A stretch of 64,000 nucleotides of DNA from Arthonia radiata. Lineage: Eukaryota > Ascomycota > Arthoniomycetes > Arthoniales > Arthoniaceae. The position numbers were made by a program, and so were the translations under genes. The notes beneath the pieces are model-generated. The model ran no database searches. It was given only the letters and a program-made list of their open reading frames with translations, and was not told the DNA's origin. Numbering within the stretch: position 1 is the stretch's first letter; every line of letters starts with the position of its first letter. The stretch spans positions 1,550,001 through 1,614,000 of the forward strand of contig PSQN01000015.1 of NCBI GenBank assembly GCA_002989075.1, given 5' to 3'. This document shows positions 32,464 to 43,173 of the stretch, in pieces.

Positions 32464-34620
32464 ATGGCGGTCTTTTTCCCCTTGTACGTTCGACGATCAG
32501 ACGGCAAGCTTCAAGCCCAGATACATGGGACCCCGGAGCAGAATGAGCCAACCAAAGAGCAGCTCAGCCAGACACCCAACGCCCAAGGCATCTGCGATTT
32601 CTACCGACTGTGCAAACCAGACGACCCAAAGGTTCTGGATTGGCGACGCAAGCTGGGAGGCATGCTGTACAAGGAGATTGGAAGCAAAGAGTCCAAAGGT
32701 AAAGACCGGTCATCCACAACAGCAGCCCATCTCGAGTCCACTAACCTCGCGCAAGACAGAAGCTACATCCTCGCCGACCTACCTGAGAACTACCGCCTAT
32801 ACGAGCACGTGAAGTTCAAATCGAGCGGTGAAGCGAAGAAAAACCATGCAGCGGGGGTCAATGACCGTCAAGACGCATACCTATATGGCTATCCCACTGG
32901 GCGCAAGAAGCGATATCGCAGTCCAAATGAATTCTTTCCTCACCTGCTTTGGCTCACGACAGACGAAAAGGGCGATGCAAACAACTGCAGCTGCAAGTTT
33001 TGCACCCCAGAAGAGATGGAGATGGACAAGGAGAAGGAGAAGCAGCCGAGGACAACCGCCGCCACGGAGGCCGTAGAAACCAAAGCGAAGGGTCCGTCTC
33101 TGAGCAGACCCAGCGATGTCCTCAAGCAGCCGCCGAAAGAGCGCAAGCCTCCTGTTCAACAACAGCCGCAGGCGATCGTGTCACAGCTTGGCCGGCCAAT
33201 GGCCACACAACCACTGCCGACACAGCGTGCCAATGGCAAGCAACCACTAGAACCAACAATGCTGCCCCGTCCAAAAACCATAGAGCAGCGTCTCGACACA
33301 CAGCCAGGTAAACACATCTATCGTCCGGGAGAGGTCGTGTGGTACAAGAAGGGCATGGCTTGGGGTCTGGGCGTTATAGCAAAGCGTGACAACGACAACA
33401 AGCTAGCATCTCCTTACCGCATCCAGCCGCTCTCCCATCCATTTCACCAGCCACCCACAATCGACCTCCCGCAAGATCAACTTCGACCCTGGCTTGCCTG
33501 GTCACCACCACCGACTACCTGCAACGGCCTACGTCCGGAAATGCACAACGGCTATCAACAACCAACCTACGACTCAGTCAACTGGGATGCCTACATCCGA
33601 GGTCAATACGGCGCTGGCGACGGTGAAGTTGATGGCTCCATCCTCGCTGCCCGCCAAGCGGAGACGACCTACACCCCCTTCGACCCCACTGGCACTAACC
33701 CCATCCCAAATACGCCGCAACCTCAAGGTCGCGAAACGCATTACAACGGCATATACATTGGCGCCGAGAAGATCTGGGTTGGTGACGCTCTCCGCCTTCG
33801 TTACCACCAGTACATGACTGATCTCATGGTCCTCCACGACATCGCCGAACAACCCATCCTCAACTCCTCCGCCTATAGCCAGAACGCCCAATCTCGTGTG
33901 TATCTAGTAGGCGATACCTACTCCCTCGCTGTCGCTCAACTCGATCCTCAGAACCTTCCCCAGAACGACCTGCACCTCCCCTCGCGCGTCCGCTCTGAAC
34001 TCGAAATGAAGAATCAAATCACAGGAAACCAGATCGACCCCAAGCGCCGCTATACCTCCTACTGGCGCATCACCGCCAAGAATGTACGCCTCGGCATCGA
34101 CGAAATCAAAGGCCGCTGGTACGAGACCTCGCTCCTCTTACCTATTTTAGATCCGCAAGGCTTCGCTCAGCGCCACATCCGAGGCGACATGCCCGACGCC
34201 TGCTGCTACATGAATGGCCAGGGCGACTGCAACAAGCCGCATCCACAGTCGCGTGATAACGTGATTGATCCACGGACGCAGCAGAGCAAGCATCGACCGG
34301 CGGATGTGCGAGTATATCCTAGGGAACAAGCGTTTGGGCAGGCGGTACCCAGGGAGTTCAGAATCCATAAAGGGTTGGATGAGGGCAGGGACGGGACCAG
34401 GCCAGGCAGCAGCAGTGGAGGTGCCGACTGGACGGATATGACCAGTCGACCGAGCACGAGGCCAGGGAGCGCGATGAGTGGGGTGGTCAGTACGCCTGGG
34501 ACCAGCCCGGGGACGACGGATCTGCCTGGTTTTGGTCAGGACTATGCGAGTCAGCAGAGTGAAGCGAAGGGTCTATTCGAAGAACCGCCTGAGGGAGCGG
34601 CTGGATTGGGTAGTCAGTAA
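32464..34620 (+). CDS. clr2: Cryptic loci regulator 2 (Clr2) family protein
   Basis: The ATG at 32464 opens a frame of 718 residues. A 57-nt in-frame intron (32699-32755: GTAAAG, CTAAC branch, GCAAG) probably exists, giving 699 residues. The N-terminal Clr2 domain is recognisable from DAYLYGYPTGRKKRYRSP, FFPHLLWL and the CSCKFC cysteine cluster. A central Gln/Pro-rich linker follows, then EVVWYKKGMAWGLGVI (a small barrel-like segment), then the Clr2 C-terminal domain with IGAEKIWVGDALRLR and RRYTSYWRIT. In fission yeast Clr2 belongs to the SHREC complex, which deacetylates histones and silences heterochromatin; the same nuclear role is likely here. The last 100 residues are low complexity. 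Confidence 0.88.
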   Translation: MAVFFPLYVRRSDGKLQAQIHGTPEQNEPTKEQLSQTPNAQGICDFYRLCKPDDPKVLDWRRKLGGMLYKEIGSKESKGKDRSSTTAAHLESTNLAQDRSYILADLPENYRLYEHVKFKSSGEAKKNHAAGVNDRQDAYLYGYPTGRKKRYRSPNEFFPHLLWLTTDEKGDANNCSCKFCTPEEMEMDKEKEKQPRTTAATEAVETKAKGPSLSRPSDVLKQPPKERKPPVQQQPQAIVSQLGRPMATQPLPTQRANGKQPLEPTMLPRPKTIEQRLDTQPGKHIYRPGEVVWYKKGMAWGLGVIAKRDNDNKLASPYRIQPLSHPFHQPPTIDLPQDQLRPWLAWSPPPTTCNGLRPEMHNGYQQPTYDSVNWDAYIRGQYGAGDGEVDGSILAARQAETTYTPFDPTGTNPIPNTPQPQGRETHYNGIYIGAEKIWVGDALRLRYHQYMTDLMVLHDIAEQPILNSSAYSQNAQSRVYLVGDTYSLAVAQLDPQNLPQNDLHLPSRVRSELEMKNQITGNQIDPKRRYTSYWRITAKNVRLGIDEIKGRWYETSLLLPILDPQGFAQRHIRGDMPDACCYMNGQGDCNKPHPQSRDNVIDPRTQQSKHRPADVRVYPREQAFGQAVPREFRIHKGLDEGRDGTRPGSSSGGADWTDMTSRPSTRPGSAMSGVVSTPGTSPGTTDLPGFGQDYASQQSEAKGLFEEPPEGAAGLGSQ

Positions 34621-34950
34621 GCCGTGTGATGACTTCCACGAGCAAGGAGTCTAAGGACGTGTAAGATTACATGGCATCGTGGCGCGCATTTAGCAATATC
34701 AGCAAGCCGGCTGCACTCATATAGACATGATCATTGATACCCTTAGCAGCATCCAAACGCCTGAATGGAGTCCGCGTACACTACCGTAAATATTGACGAC
34801 GTGGATTGACTCGTGCAAGGAGGTCGTCAGGTACCCAAGCACTCCAACGCCATCATGACTCCTCTCCTCTCCCTTGCCTATCTGGACGATCCACGACCCA
34901 TCCACACATCATCCACCATCCGCGTTTCACCCTCCCATCACCCACCACCC
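34621..34950. other. Intergenic between convergent genes
   Basis: 330 bases between the 3' ends of clr2 (+) and gmf1 (-); nothing recognised. Confidence 0.4.
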
Positions 34951-35749
34951 CTACCCCTCCACCAACCGCCCCTCCAACTCCCCAACTCCCTCCTCATCCT
35001 CACAATCCAGCACCCGTCCCACGCCCGCCTCCCCCCTCAACACCTCCCGCGCCCCCGCATACACCATCCGCTGCTCATTACTGCACGTCGGCGGCATAAA
35101 CGAGATCATCACGTACGGCACGCTGCTCCTTCCGTCTTTCAGTGTGACGGGCATACTCAGCAGAATGAAGCGGGGGCTGTTCTCTGGGAGTGCGTCGGAG
35201 AGATCGGTGAGAGTGGTGAGGATGTCGGAGCAGGGTTCGATTGAGAGGGTGGTTTTGTCGATTGAATCTGGTGTCGTTAGTGCTTTTGACCTGGGGGCGG
35301 GGGTGTGGGTGTGGGTGAGATGACGGGTGGGAGGGTGTAATGGTATGGGAGAGGAGGGAGTGATAAGGGGGAAGGGGAGTGGTGATGTGGGATTATAGGA
35401 AGTTCAGGGAGGAGAACTGAGGGAGAGGAAGATTGAGGGAGAGGAGCATTGAGAGAAGAAGAGACATACAAATCACCGCCTGCATCTCCTTCGCGCGCGA
35501 GCTCCCCAGGCGGAACTTCTTCAGCTGCTCTTTCGTGGTGGGGGAGATGGTGTACATTCTTTGTTCGGAGGCCTACGCTGCATCAGCATATCGTGTTCTA
35601 CAACTTCAAGCCAATCTGACCCTGGCAAGAAGTCTTGAAGCATGTGCGCAGGAGATTTGAATGTTCAGGAGGCTTTTCTGGGGCTACAGAGTGGGTGCCT
35701 GCAGTGTCGAAGGTGGCGGTACTCGTCCAGCAGTGGGGAGACTTACCAT
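34951..35749 (-). CDS. gmf1: Glia maturation factor (ADF-homology actin regulator)
   Basis: Three exons on the minus strand: 35749-35747 (only the ATG), 35572-35470 and 35267-34951, giving 140 residues. GMF (Aim7 in budding yeast) has one ADF-H domain, binds the Arp2/3 complex and promotes debranching of actin networks. Family features are MYTISPTTKEQLKKFRL near the N-terminus, LPENSPRFILLSMPV, DGRSSVPYVMISFMPPTC and QRMVYAGAREVLR. Introns are 174 and 202 nt, long for this window; the second is a pyrimidine-rich tract on the coding strand with repeated CTCCCTCAAT-like words. An ATG-only first exon follows from GTAAGT placed directly after the ATG. Confidence 0.88.
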
Positions 35750-36214
35750 TCTGACGGACACTGTTTGCTTGGGCTATGAATACGAATAAGTTGTAGTTTT
35801 GAAAGGATAGGAACTTGGCACCTGATCGTTGGTTGTAGTCAACAGGCAGTCAGCAGCGTGAAGTGAAGACCCTGGCCAACCACCAACGACCGCGACAGTG
35901 AGGTCTGCATAAAAACGTAGAAGCATAGGGTAAGCGATCGTCAAAATCATGGTGAAGCTCAAACTCGTCTACTTTAACGTCTAGTCTCATCTAGTGTATT
36001 CGTACATGATCCGTGACTTGGATACTGGCCACCAACACCTTGCTAAAACATGCTGCAGAACGCTGGAAAGAACGCCGTCTAAAAAGCTGCTGAACCCGAG
36101 CTCTACCCCATCTTAAGACGCCACTTGTTGTTTGCCCCTTCTGGACTCTCGTCTAAATGATTTCGAACGCCATTACCTCGACCATCACCCTTAGCTCCTG
36201 TTCCATCGTGCTGT
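35750..36214. other. Intergenic, no gene seen
   Basis: 465 bases, promoter side of gmf1 and 3' flank of the channel gene. Confidence 0.4.
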
Positions 36215-39200
36215 TCATTGCGGTCGCTTCTTCACCTGAAACGCATCGTGCTCCTCGACGTCCGCTTCAATTCTTCCTCCCTCCGATCTCTCAAGACCAC
36301 CAGGCGGCTGAGCTCCATTAGCTACAGCTTTACCCTTTTGCACCTTCCGCTCAGCTCGGCGCTTCGCTCGGGCCGCCGCTTGTGCTGAAGTAGAGTCTTC
36401 GCCGCCTGTGCTTGCGTTGCGACTGTTGGCGGTGCCTGTATTTCGCCAGTCACGCACTTCTTTGAGGATGTCTTTGAATCCCTCTTCGAGATTATTCATG
36501 CGCGAAAGCATGATTCTGTTCATGGTGCCGCTCTCTTCCTCCTCATGGTGTCGGCGAGCGGAATCAATGCCCCGCATCATCTGCGTATGGAAGCTGCTCG
36601 ATAGCAGGCCGAGCGCTGGATCCAGATGGCGATTGTCTCCAATATCTGAGGCGAGGTCGAGAGCGACTGCGTCATAAGATGGTGCTCGCCTCGACGGCTC
36701 ATCGCCGCCTGCCAGGCGCATGAATGTGTTGAAGTTGGGTGTCGACTTGTTAGTCGGGCCCTGGCGTGGAGGCATCATCGGACGAGGCCGAGATGGCACA
36801 GGTCGTTTCGGAGCTTGCTGCGGAGCCTGCTTTGCGTCGGACGACGGACTGTAAGATGCTGATGGTATGGTCTTGAGTGCAGTGATTGGTCGGCTGGGTC
36901 GACGCTTGGTCAACTTGGGAGGCGGCCGCTGGCCGGTAGCTTCCGAAGACTGATCCGCGACGGGGTTGAACAAAATGGTCTGTGTCGAAGACTCGCGGTT
37001 GTGGCGCTTCAACTTCGACTGCGTGACTGCCGGCGATGGAGGAGCTTGGATAGGAGAGGAATCAGGCTTACTCCTGCGGATCACCGAGCTGGGGAACGGC
37101 CGATCTTGAAATCTTATCGATGGACTGCGTTGATTCCTTGCTTGGCCCATTCTGTTCTCCTTGTCCGAGCCTTGCTGTAAAGTGCCTTGCTCTTGCTCGT
37201 CATCTAGTGAGTTCAGCTCATCATCAGCCTCGACAGGCTCGTCAATGCTCATTGCTGCTAGCTCACTATCTTGGGGTTTTCGTTGCTGACGCGAGAAAGA
37301 TCTGACATCATCCGGATCAGATGCGACAGATCTTGTAGTCGAACGCATTCTGGCACCAAATGGCTTGGAGGTATTCGATCTGAACAGTCGTGGACGTCGT
37401 CGCTCTTCGAGTTGTTCAAGAACCGACCGTGGTTGCTCGGCAGGAGGGCTGGCTCCACCCTCGTCGCCCACGACATTCATCCATTGATCGACGACACTCT
37501 TCTTCCTCTCCGTGCTAGGACGAGGCTTTCGCGCTGTGGAGCCGCCATCTAAGGCGCGCCTAAAGACTTCTTCCAGAGCTCGGTCTTTCTGATAGGTTGC
37601 TGAAGAAGGCATCCTGATTCGGCTTGCGTTCGAAAAAGGGTCGGGTCCACCAATAAGCGCAAAGGTTGGCATTCGATTGAGTGTTCGTCCCCGCCGCTCT
37701 ACGTGCTCTACTGGCTCAGAGCCCGACCCGGCTAGCCATATCTTTTCATATGTCCAGATCAGGAACAGCACAGGGAAATGTGTCGTTTTGATAGCGGTCC
37801 TGTTCACCAGGACGTACTTGTGAAATGGTATAGCGTAGCGAAGAGGTGCTAAAAGAAAGCCGATGCAGTTTGCTGGTGCAACGTAGCTGAACAGTGCATC
37901 ACTCTTGACCGCAGAAATAGTGTTTACTGCAAAAAGGTACTGGTGCTCCTCGTTGGCATTTTTGACCACAGCCATGAAGGAGTTCGTAAGCACCGAGATG
38001 AGTATGGTCACGACGAGGAAGTGGCACACTATCAAGAAGGTGGCCAGGATCAGCTTGCCCAGGGGGTTAAAATCAGCCCAGACGTCCCAAGCGGCTGGTG
38101 TGAAGCCCATCAGAATCTGGAACAAGGCGTAGACGACACCACGACCGTCAAAGTCGTCCTGACCGAACGCCAATGTGAAAGCGACGAAGAAGCCGCTGCA
38201 GCTGATGATGATGAGAAGAAGCACAGCGGCGAGATCTCGAAACATGAGCCGGAATGCGATGAGAAGCTGAGAGAAGTAGCGGAAGTGATCCAGAATGGAG
38301 AACAGCCGCGGGAAAAGAAGCACTGCGCTACTTGCGAGCACGTCGTATGCCATGTTCGCCATGCGTTCTTTGTACGAAGCGGTGACGATAGCTCCTGAAA
38401 TGCGCAGTACGTAGTAGAGGAAGAAGAGGACGAGGATGCCGAGGTCGAGAGCATTCCACACGCTGGCGATATATAGGCCGAAGCCTTGTTCTGAAAAGCC
38501 GACAAGCTCGTCAAGCATATAGCCTACGCTCCAGAACCAGAAGAGGACCTCAAGAGCAGTCACGTTGAGTGTACGTTCCGATAGTACCGAAATGAACAGG
38601 CCGAGCATGACGCCGTATGAGAGCGTCGATGCAATCTGCCGATACCTCGGCACACGCAGCCGGGAGAGTTTGAACGGAGATGCATCACTCGGATCATACA
38701 GCGTGACTGATCGTCGCACCGTCTCGGAAGGCGCTGGTTGCTTTGGAATGGAGTTGGGTATGATGTTGTTGCGTGAAGCTCTTGATGTGAACATGGCACC
38801 ATAGTGGCGTCCGTGAGTGATGCGTGGTTTGGTGGGATAGCGGTGCAGGCTGTCTGCTGCGGAATGGAACACAATGGCGCCTGCCCAGATGGCCTCCAGC
38901 TGCTGGACCACAAGGGGATGTGATATGAACTTCTTCGCCTCTGCGCGAATGGCAACTTCAAGGGTCGAGGTCCGGCCGGTAGGCCTGTGCTGAAGGGTCT
39001 TGATGTGTTCGTGGTGGCCATCGATTGTGTCTGGGAGTCCACTCAGTGGATTGAAATCGTAGGAAAGAGCGTCGATAAGCTCTCTAGTATTGTACTCTTT
39101 CAGAAGACGGATGGCAAGTAGTTCTGCAAGTAGGCCTCGGGTATTGCAAACCCCAACAATGCCAGGATTGATCTGGCCCTCCTTCTTGAACTGAAGACTG

Positions 39201-39732
39201 TTGGCAAGCAGCGCATAGAGCGTGGCACGATTGAAGTGGGAGGTTCGTATACTGTTTTGAATGGGCTTGACCAAAAATTGGCTGATTTGAGGTGAGCGTA
39301 GCTGCTCCCAGGATAGTGTCGTCTCGCATTTCTGGTCAATCAGGAGGCGGATGTTATGGGTGAGGGTGAATACGGGTAAAGAATCTATTGGATGGCTACG
39401 TTAGCATTGACCGTGGGAAGTATCATGAAAGTATACTGACCCAAGTGTGCTGCGGAGAAGATGGGTAGGAGAGGTTCATCCTCGTCGTCTTGCTCCAGAT
39501 CTTCTCCATCCAGGTCTTCTCCGTCTTCTTCATGGATTACGAAGCCATTGTCTTGACTTGACCTCCTGCGTGCGAAGCGAGGTGCTCTCCCTCCCGCTTC
39601 GGTGTCGGCGTCCTCATCATCTTCATTGGAGTCTGCTGCGTCGAGCAAGGGGCGAGAAGAAGGGTCGGGCGCTGGTCGGCGGAGGAGAGCGGTGCCCTTG
39701 CGGCTGATGCCCCGGGCGAGGGAGGATAGCAT
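36215..39732 (-). CDS. yvc1: Vacuolar TRP-type cation channel Yvc1 (TRPY)
   Basis: Exons 39732-39441 and 39384-36215 encode 1153 residues; the 56-nt intron has GTCAGT, GCTAAC and ATAG. Yvc1 releases calcium from the vacuole in response to osmotic shock and membrane stretch. The N-terminus is acidic (EEDGEDLDGEDLEQDDEDE). The cytosolic linker contains LLAELLAIRLLKEYN. Six membrane segments follow, for example SYGVMLGLFISVLSE, NALDLGILVLFFLYYVL and LLIIISCSGFFVAFTLAF. The pore region DDFDGRGVVYALFQILMGF precedes S6, LATFLIVCHFLVVTILISVL. The cytosolic tail is about 500 residues, Ser/Pro/Arg-rich with an acidic patch and a terminal coiled-coil-like segment; it is much longer than in budding yeast (675 residues in total). 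Confidence 0.92.
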
Positions 39733-40521
39733 TGCTATGAGGAGGAAAGCAGCATGACAGGAGGCCCCGCGGTGGAGCAAAGAAGAAGCTCGACCTGCAG
39801 GATGGTCTTATCGCATGGTGAAAGGGTGGCAGATGTGGGCGCGGTGGGGAAGGCGCGATATGATCTGATATCGAACCGGGGGCGAATGCATGTGACTGGA
39901 GTCGACACAGCTTCGGCGAGTCAGATGAGCTGTCCGTTTGCGACAAAGAAGCCTTTCTTTGACAAGTGTCATAGACAATTGGTGCTCGTTGAATGTACGC
40001 CTACGTACGCCGCAAATGATGTACTACGCCCAGACAACGGAAAGAGTTTCGAGTATTGTTTGGCCCCTCTGCATAGGAGAGAACACGCCGCGTCTGAAGC
40101 TCTTCGTCTCTCACCGCAATTTGACCAGCCCAGGTACCGTGGTCCAAGGCTCCATTGCGTGATTTGTTGACCCACGTGACACAGCTATCAGACAATCAAG
40201 CGCATCATTCACGACTGCATTCCCATCAAAGTCGCGTCTATGCGAATCGATTACGAGTCGAAGTGAAGCGCGTTATTTACTTGACGCATTGAGATCGCCG
40301 GTGACAGTTATGCCGGAACCGACCAGTTACAACCCTAAGCCTTATATCTGGACCCTGAACCGATCGGGTCAGGCCCCGCAAACACCAAAGCCACTCAAAA
40401 TTCCGAGCACGCGCTTCTCTCTTCCTCCTCCTATTCATTTCACTATGTAGGTCCATCTAACAATCTTCCCTTCACCCTTTCGCTGGCCTTTCCCTCTGCG
40501 CTTGAGACTCGCTCTTCGTCA
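39733..40521. promoter_or_regulatory. Divergent promoter region of yvc1 and the carbamoyltransferase
   Basis: About 790 bases lie between the two divergent genes. The last 140 bases before 40522 are CT-rich. An ATG directly followed by TAG lies at 40445-40450; if transcribed it would be a start-stop upstream reading frame, although GTAGGT at the same place could instead be a leader-intron donor. Confidence 0.45.
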
Positions 40522-41682
40522 ATGTCACAGAGTCTCGCGCTTCAGGCCTCACAGGCCCTCAGGTCTTCGAGTTCGAGGTACACCATGGGCGCGTCCGTCT
40601 CTTCGAAAGTCACAAAGCACGCGTCCGTGCCATTCAATCGAGCTATCAGCAATGCTAGCAGACGCTCGTCGCCCGCTGTCGCTGCTGTCCATGCCTTCGA
40701 GGAGCCTCCCGTGTTCTTTCATGAGGCACCTCCTGCGCCCACCCGCGATCTCATCGCCAACTCTCCTTTCAAGAACAAGCACATTGTCTCGATTAATCAA
40801 TTTACGAAGCCCAACGTGGAGCACTTACTCCAGGTCGCGAAGAACATGAAACAAGCTGTAGAGACGCAAGGCATTCTCGACCTTCTGAGCAACAAAGTGC
40901 TCTGCACCATGTTCTACGAGCCCTCCACACGGACTTCAGCTTCCTTCGATGCTTCTATGCAGCGTCTTGGCGGTCGCACGATACCCATCAGCGTCGCTCA
41001 TTCCTCGACTGTCAAGGGCGAAACACTCCAAGACTCTATCCGTACACTGGCCTCCTATGGCGATGCGATCGTCCTCCGACATCCTTCGAATGACTCGGCC
41101 GACATTGCTGCCCGCGCATCGCCTGTACCAATCATCAACGGCGGCAATGGCTCGCGCGAGCATCCTTCACAGGCATTCTTGGACCTCTTCACCATCACTC
41201 AGGAGCTCGGCCGCGTCGAAGGCTCCACCATCACGTTTCTGGGTGACCTGAAATACGGGCGCACCGTCCACTCCTTAAGCAGGCTGCTTGCTCACTACAA
41301 TGTCACGCTCCAGCTCGTCTCTCCGAATGAGCTCAAACTCCCCTCGGCGGTCCGCGACGAGCTCGTCGAGCGCGGTGTCCGGCTCATTGAGTCTGATGAG
41401 CTGACCCCGGAGACCCTTGGCCGTAGCGACGTACTCTACTGCACGAGAGTGCAGCAAGAGCGCTTCGCCGATCCGGCACAGTATGAGCAGCTCAAAGACT
41501 CCTTCATTGTCAATCGCGAGGTGTTGAGACACGCGAAGTCGACATCAATCGTTATGCACCCACTTCCGAGGAAGGCGGAGATCTCTGAGGAGGTCGATAC
41601 GGATCCGCGCGCTGCTTACTTTCGACAAATGAGATATGGTCTATTTACTCGTATGGCGTTGTTGGCTATGGTCCTTGGGTAA
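40522..41682 (+). CDS. Stand-alone aspartate carbamoyltransferase
   Basis: A single exon of 386 residues. The first 60 residues are Ser/Arg/Ala-rich with few acidic residues, compatible with a mitochondrial targeting sequence. The rest is an aspartate (not ornithine) carbamoyltransferase: FYEPSTRTSASFDASMQRLG binds carbamoyl phosphate, SSTVKGETLQD carries the active-site Lys loop, EHPSQAFLDLFT, FLGDLKYGRTVHSL, VMHPLPRKAEIS, then DPRAAYFRQMRYGLF. In most fungi this activity is the C-terminal part of the large Ura2/CAD-type protein that starts pyrimidine synthesis; here it is a free protein resembling that domain. It could back up Ura2 or have moved to another role or compartment. The frame ends at GGGTAAGC, so a short final exon is possible. 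Confidence 0.88.
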   Translation: MSQSLALQASQALRSSSSRYTMGASVSSKVTKHASVPFNRAISNASRRSSPAVAAVHAFEEPPVFFHEAPPAPTRDLIANSPFKNKHIVSINQFTKPNVEHLLQVAKNMKQAVETQGILDLLSNKVLCTMFYEPSTRTSASFDASMQRLGGRTIPISVAHSSTVKGETLQDSIRTLASYGDAIVLRHPSNDSADIAARASPVPIINGGNGSREHPSQAFLDLFTITQELGRVEGSTITFLGDLKYGRTVHSLSRLLAHYNVTLQLVSPNELKLPSAVRDELVERGVRLIESDELTPETLGRSDVLYCTRVQQERFADPAQYEQLKDSFIVNREVLRHAKSTSIVMHPLPRKAEISEEVDTDPRAAYFRQMRYGLFTRMALLAMVLG

Positions 41683-42216
41683 GCATTGGTAAAGATGATC
41701 AATTGATCAAAAGACCGTTGATTGTATGGCAACCCGCATTGGTTCTGCGGGTCACGCGATTGCGAATATGGAGCTTACTATAATATGCATTTGGTGTAGC
41801 ATAAGTGCGTAGCATAAGCATTGCTTGCGTGTTGTGTTCGTTGGTTGGCATTCACTGTAATGTGTTACGTGTGGTGTAATTAAATATGAGCGTATGATAT
41901 GGGTTGTGTACATAGTGTCTTATAGCATAGCGTGGCGTTGGAACAGATCACTTGACTATTATTTTGATAACGGACTATTAGAGCCTATAATTCCCAAGTC
42001 TGGCCTTGACATCCTCGTCGACCTCGGCCAGAAGCAGTCTGTCTCACTGTATATGGCATACTCCTCACGTGCGTGACCGGTTGACAAGACACATGATCTT
42101 TCAACCCAGCCCACCCTAGCCAACGGCATCGTCCGAAGTTTACCCAGCAGCCGAGTCACAAGTTCGCGACCGAGCAGTATTCATCTCGTCCACCTCGACA
42201 CATCTGGCGGGCTGAC
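41683..42216. other. Intergenic, no gene seen
   Basis: 534 bases; the first 250 are AT-rich with repeated GTGT/GCATAAG words, typical of a 3' flank. Confidence 0.4.
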
Positions 42217-42712
42217 ATGTTACCCGCTCATCAGCCGCCACGACCATCTGTAAGTTCATACCCTCCACGATCTAAGTGTTCACCAAATCACATCCAGTCA
42301 ACCAACCACATCCGCCCACATCGCCCACTCCACACACGCTGACCCTTCCTAGCTCTCAGAACCGCCTTTACAGCTCTATCAGAGCCCGCAGTATCAACAG
42401 CAAATACGCCATACTTCCACCTCCTCATCTCCGACAATTTTTCAACGTCCGCGCTCCCAAATCGAAGCCATGCCTCCCTCCGCACCCTTCCAGCACGCAA
42501 GCCCGTTTCCAGCCACAAACCCGCCCTTCTACTCGCCTTTCCACACGCTTCGGTTTGATGCCGCTCGCTCACATCCTGTGTTCTTCTCAGACCGGTGGCA
42601 GAAGGTTGTCGTGAGTGCTGGGCCGCCTGCTTGCGCTATGGACGCGAGCTCGCCCGTCGCTGCTGGGTATGTTTGGGCGAGGAGGAGTAGTGTTGGTGGG
42701 CCGAAGCTGTGA
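42217..42712 (+). CDS. Small uncharacterised protein, two exons
   Basis: Exons 42217-42249 and 42353-42712 give 130 residues. The 103-nt intron is textbook: GTAAGT, a GCTGAC branch site, CCTAG, phase 0. Exon 2 stays open across its whole length in the joined frame, which is strong support. The N-terminal half is Gln/Pro/Ser-rich (LQLYQSPQYQQQIRHTSTSS). The C-terminal half has NPPFYSPFHTLRFDAARSHP and VFFSDRWQKVVVSAGPPAC. The basic, Ser-rich leader could target mitochondria. No family is recognised. Confidence 0.6.
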
Positions 42713-43173
42713 TTGTGCCGTGAAGCGAAGAATTTCGTGGAGATGGGAGGAATGCCATAAGGCACCTTGCCCACTGGCATGAACAACTTGTCATACTCGT
42801 ATTAGGTCTCGAGTCGCGAAACGATGACAAGCAAGCTAAGAACACAGCTCTGCTATCGACATTGCGATAGCTGCGCTTCGTGCATCTATAGTAAGCAATC
42901 ACAACAATACCATCCAATCGCAGACTTGCATGTCGCGAATCAAATGGAATGAGGCTTGACCTTGGTGGGCAAGCAGCGGGGACAACACATTAACCAAGCA
43001 AAAAACCTTTCAGCGAGGCGAGCTTGACAATCAACACCTTACTGCTTGCTCCTCATTCTCCTCACGGCGAACCCCATGGCAGACTACATAAGTTGTCTGC
43101 ACCCGCCAGACGAAGATAAATCTCATACCCAGCGCAGACCATCAGTGCTATCAAAGACAAGCGAAAAGCAACG
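42713..43173. other. Intergenic, no gene seen
   Basis: 460 bases leading to the first P450-like gene; no supported coding sequence. Confidence 0.4.

Noticed and set aside
38110-38514. 134-codon minus-strand frame inside yvc1
   Set aside because: It overlaps the channel-coding exon in another frame and is Ser-rich low complexity; a shadow frame.
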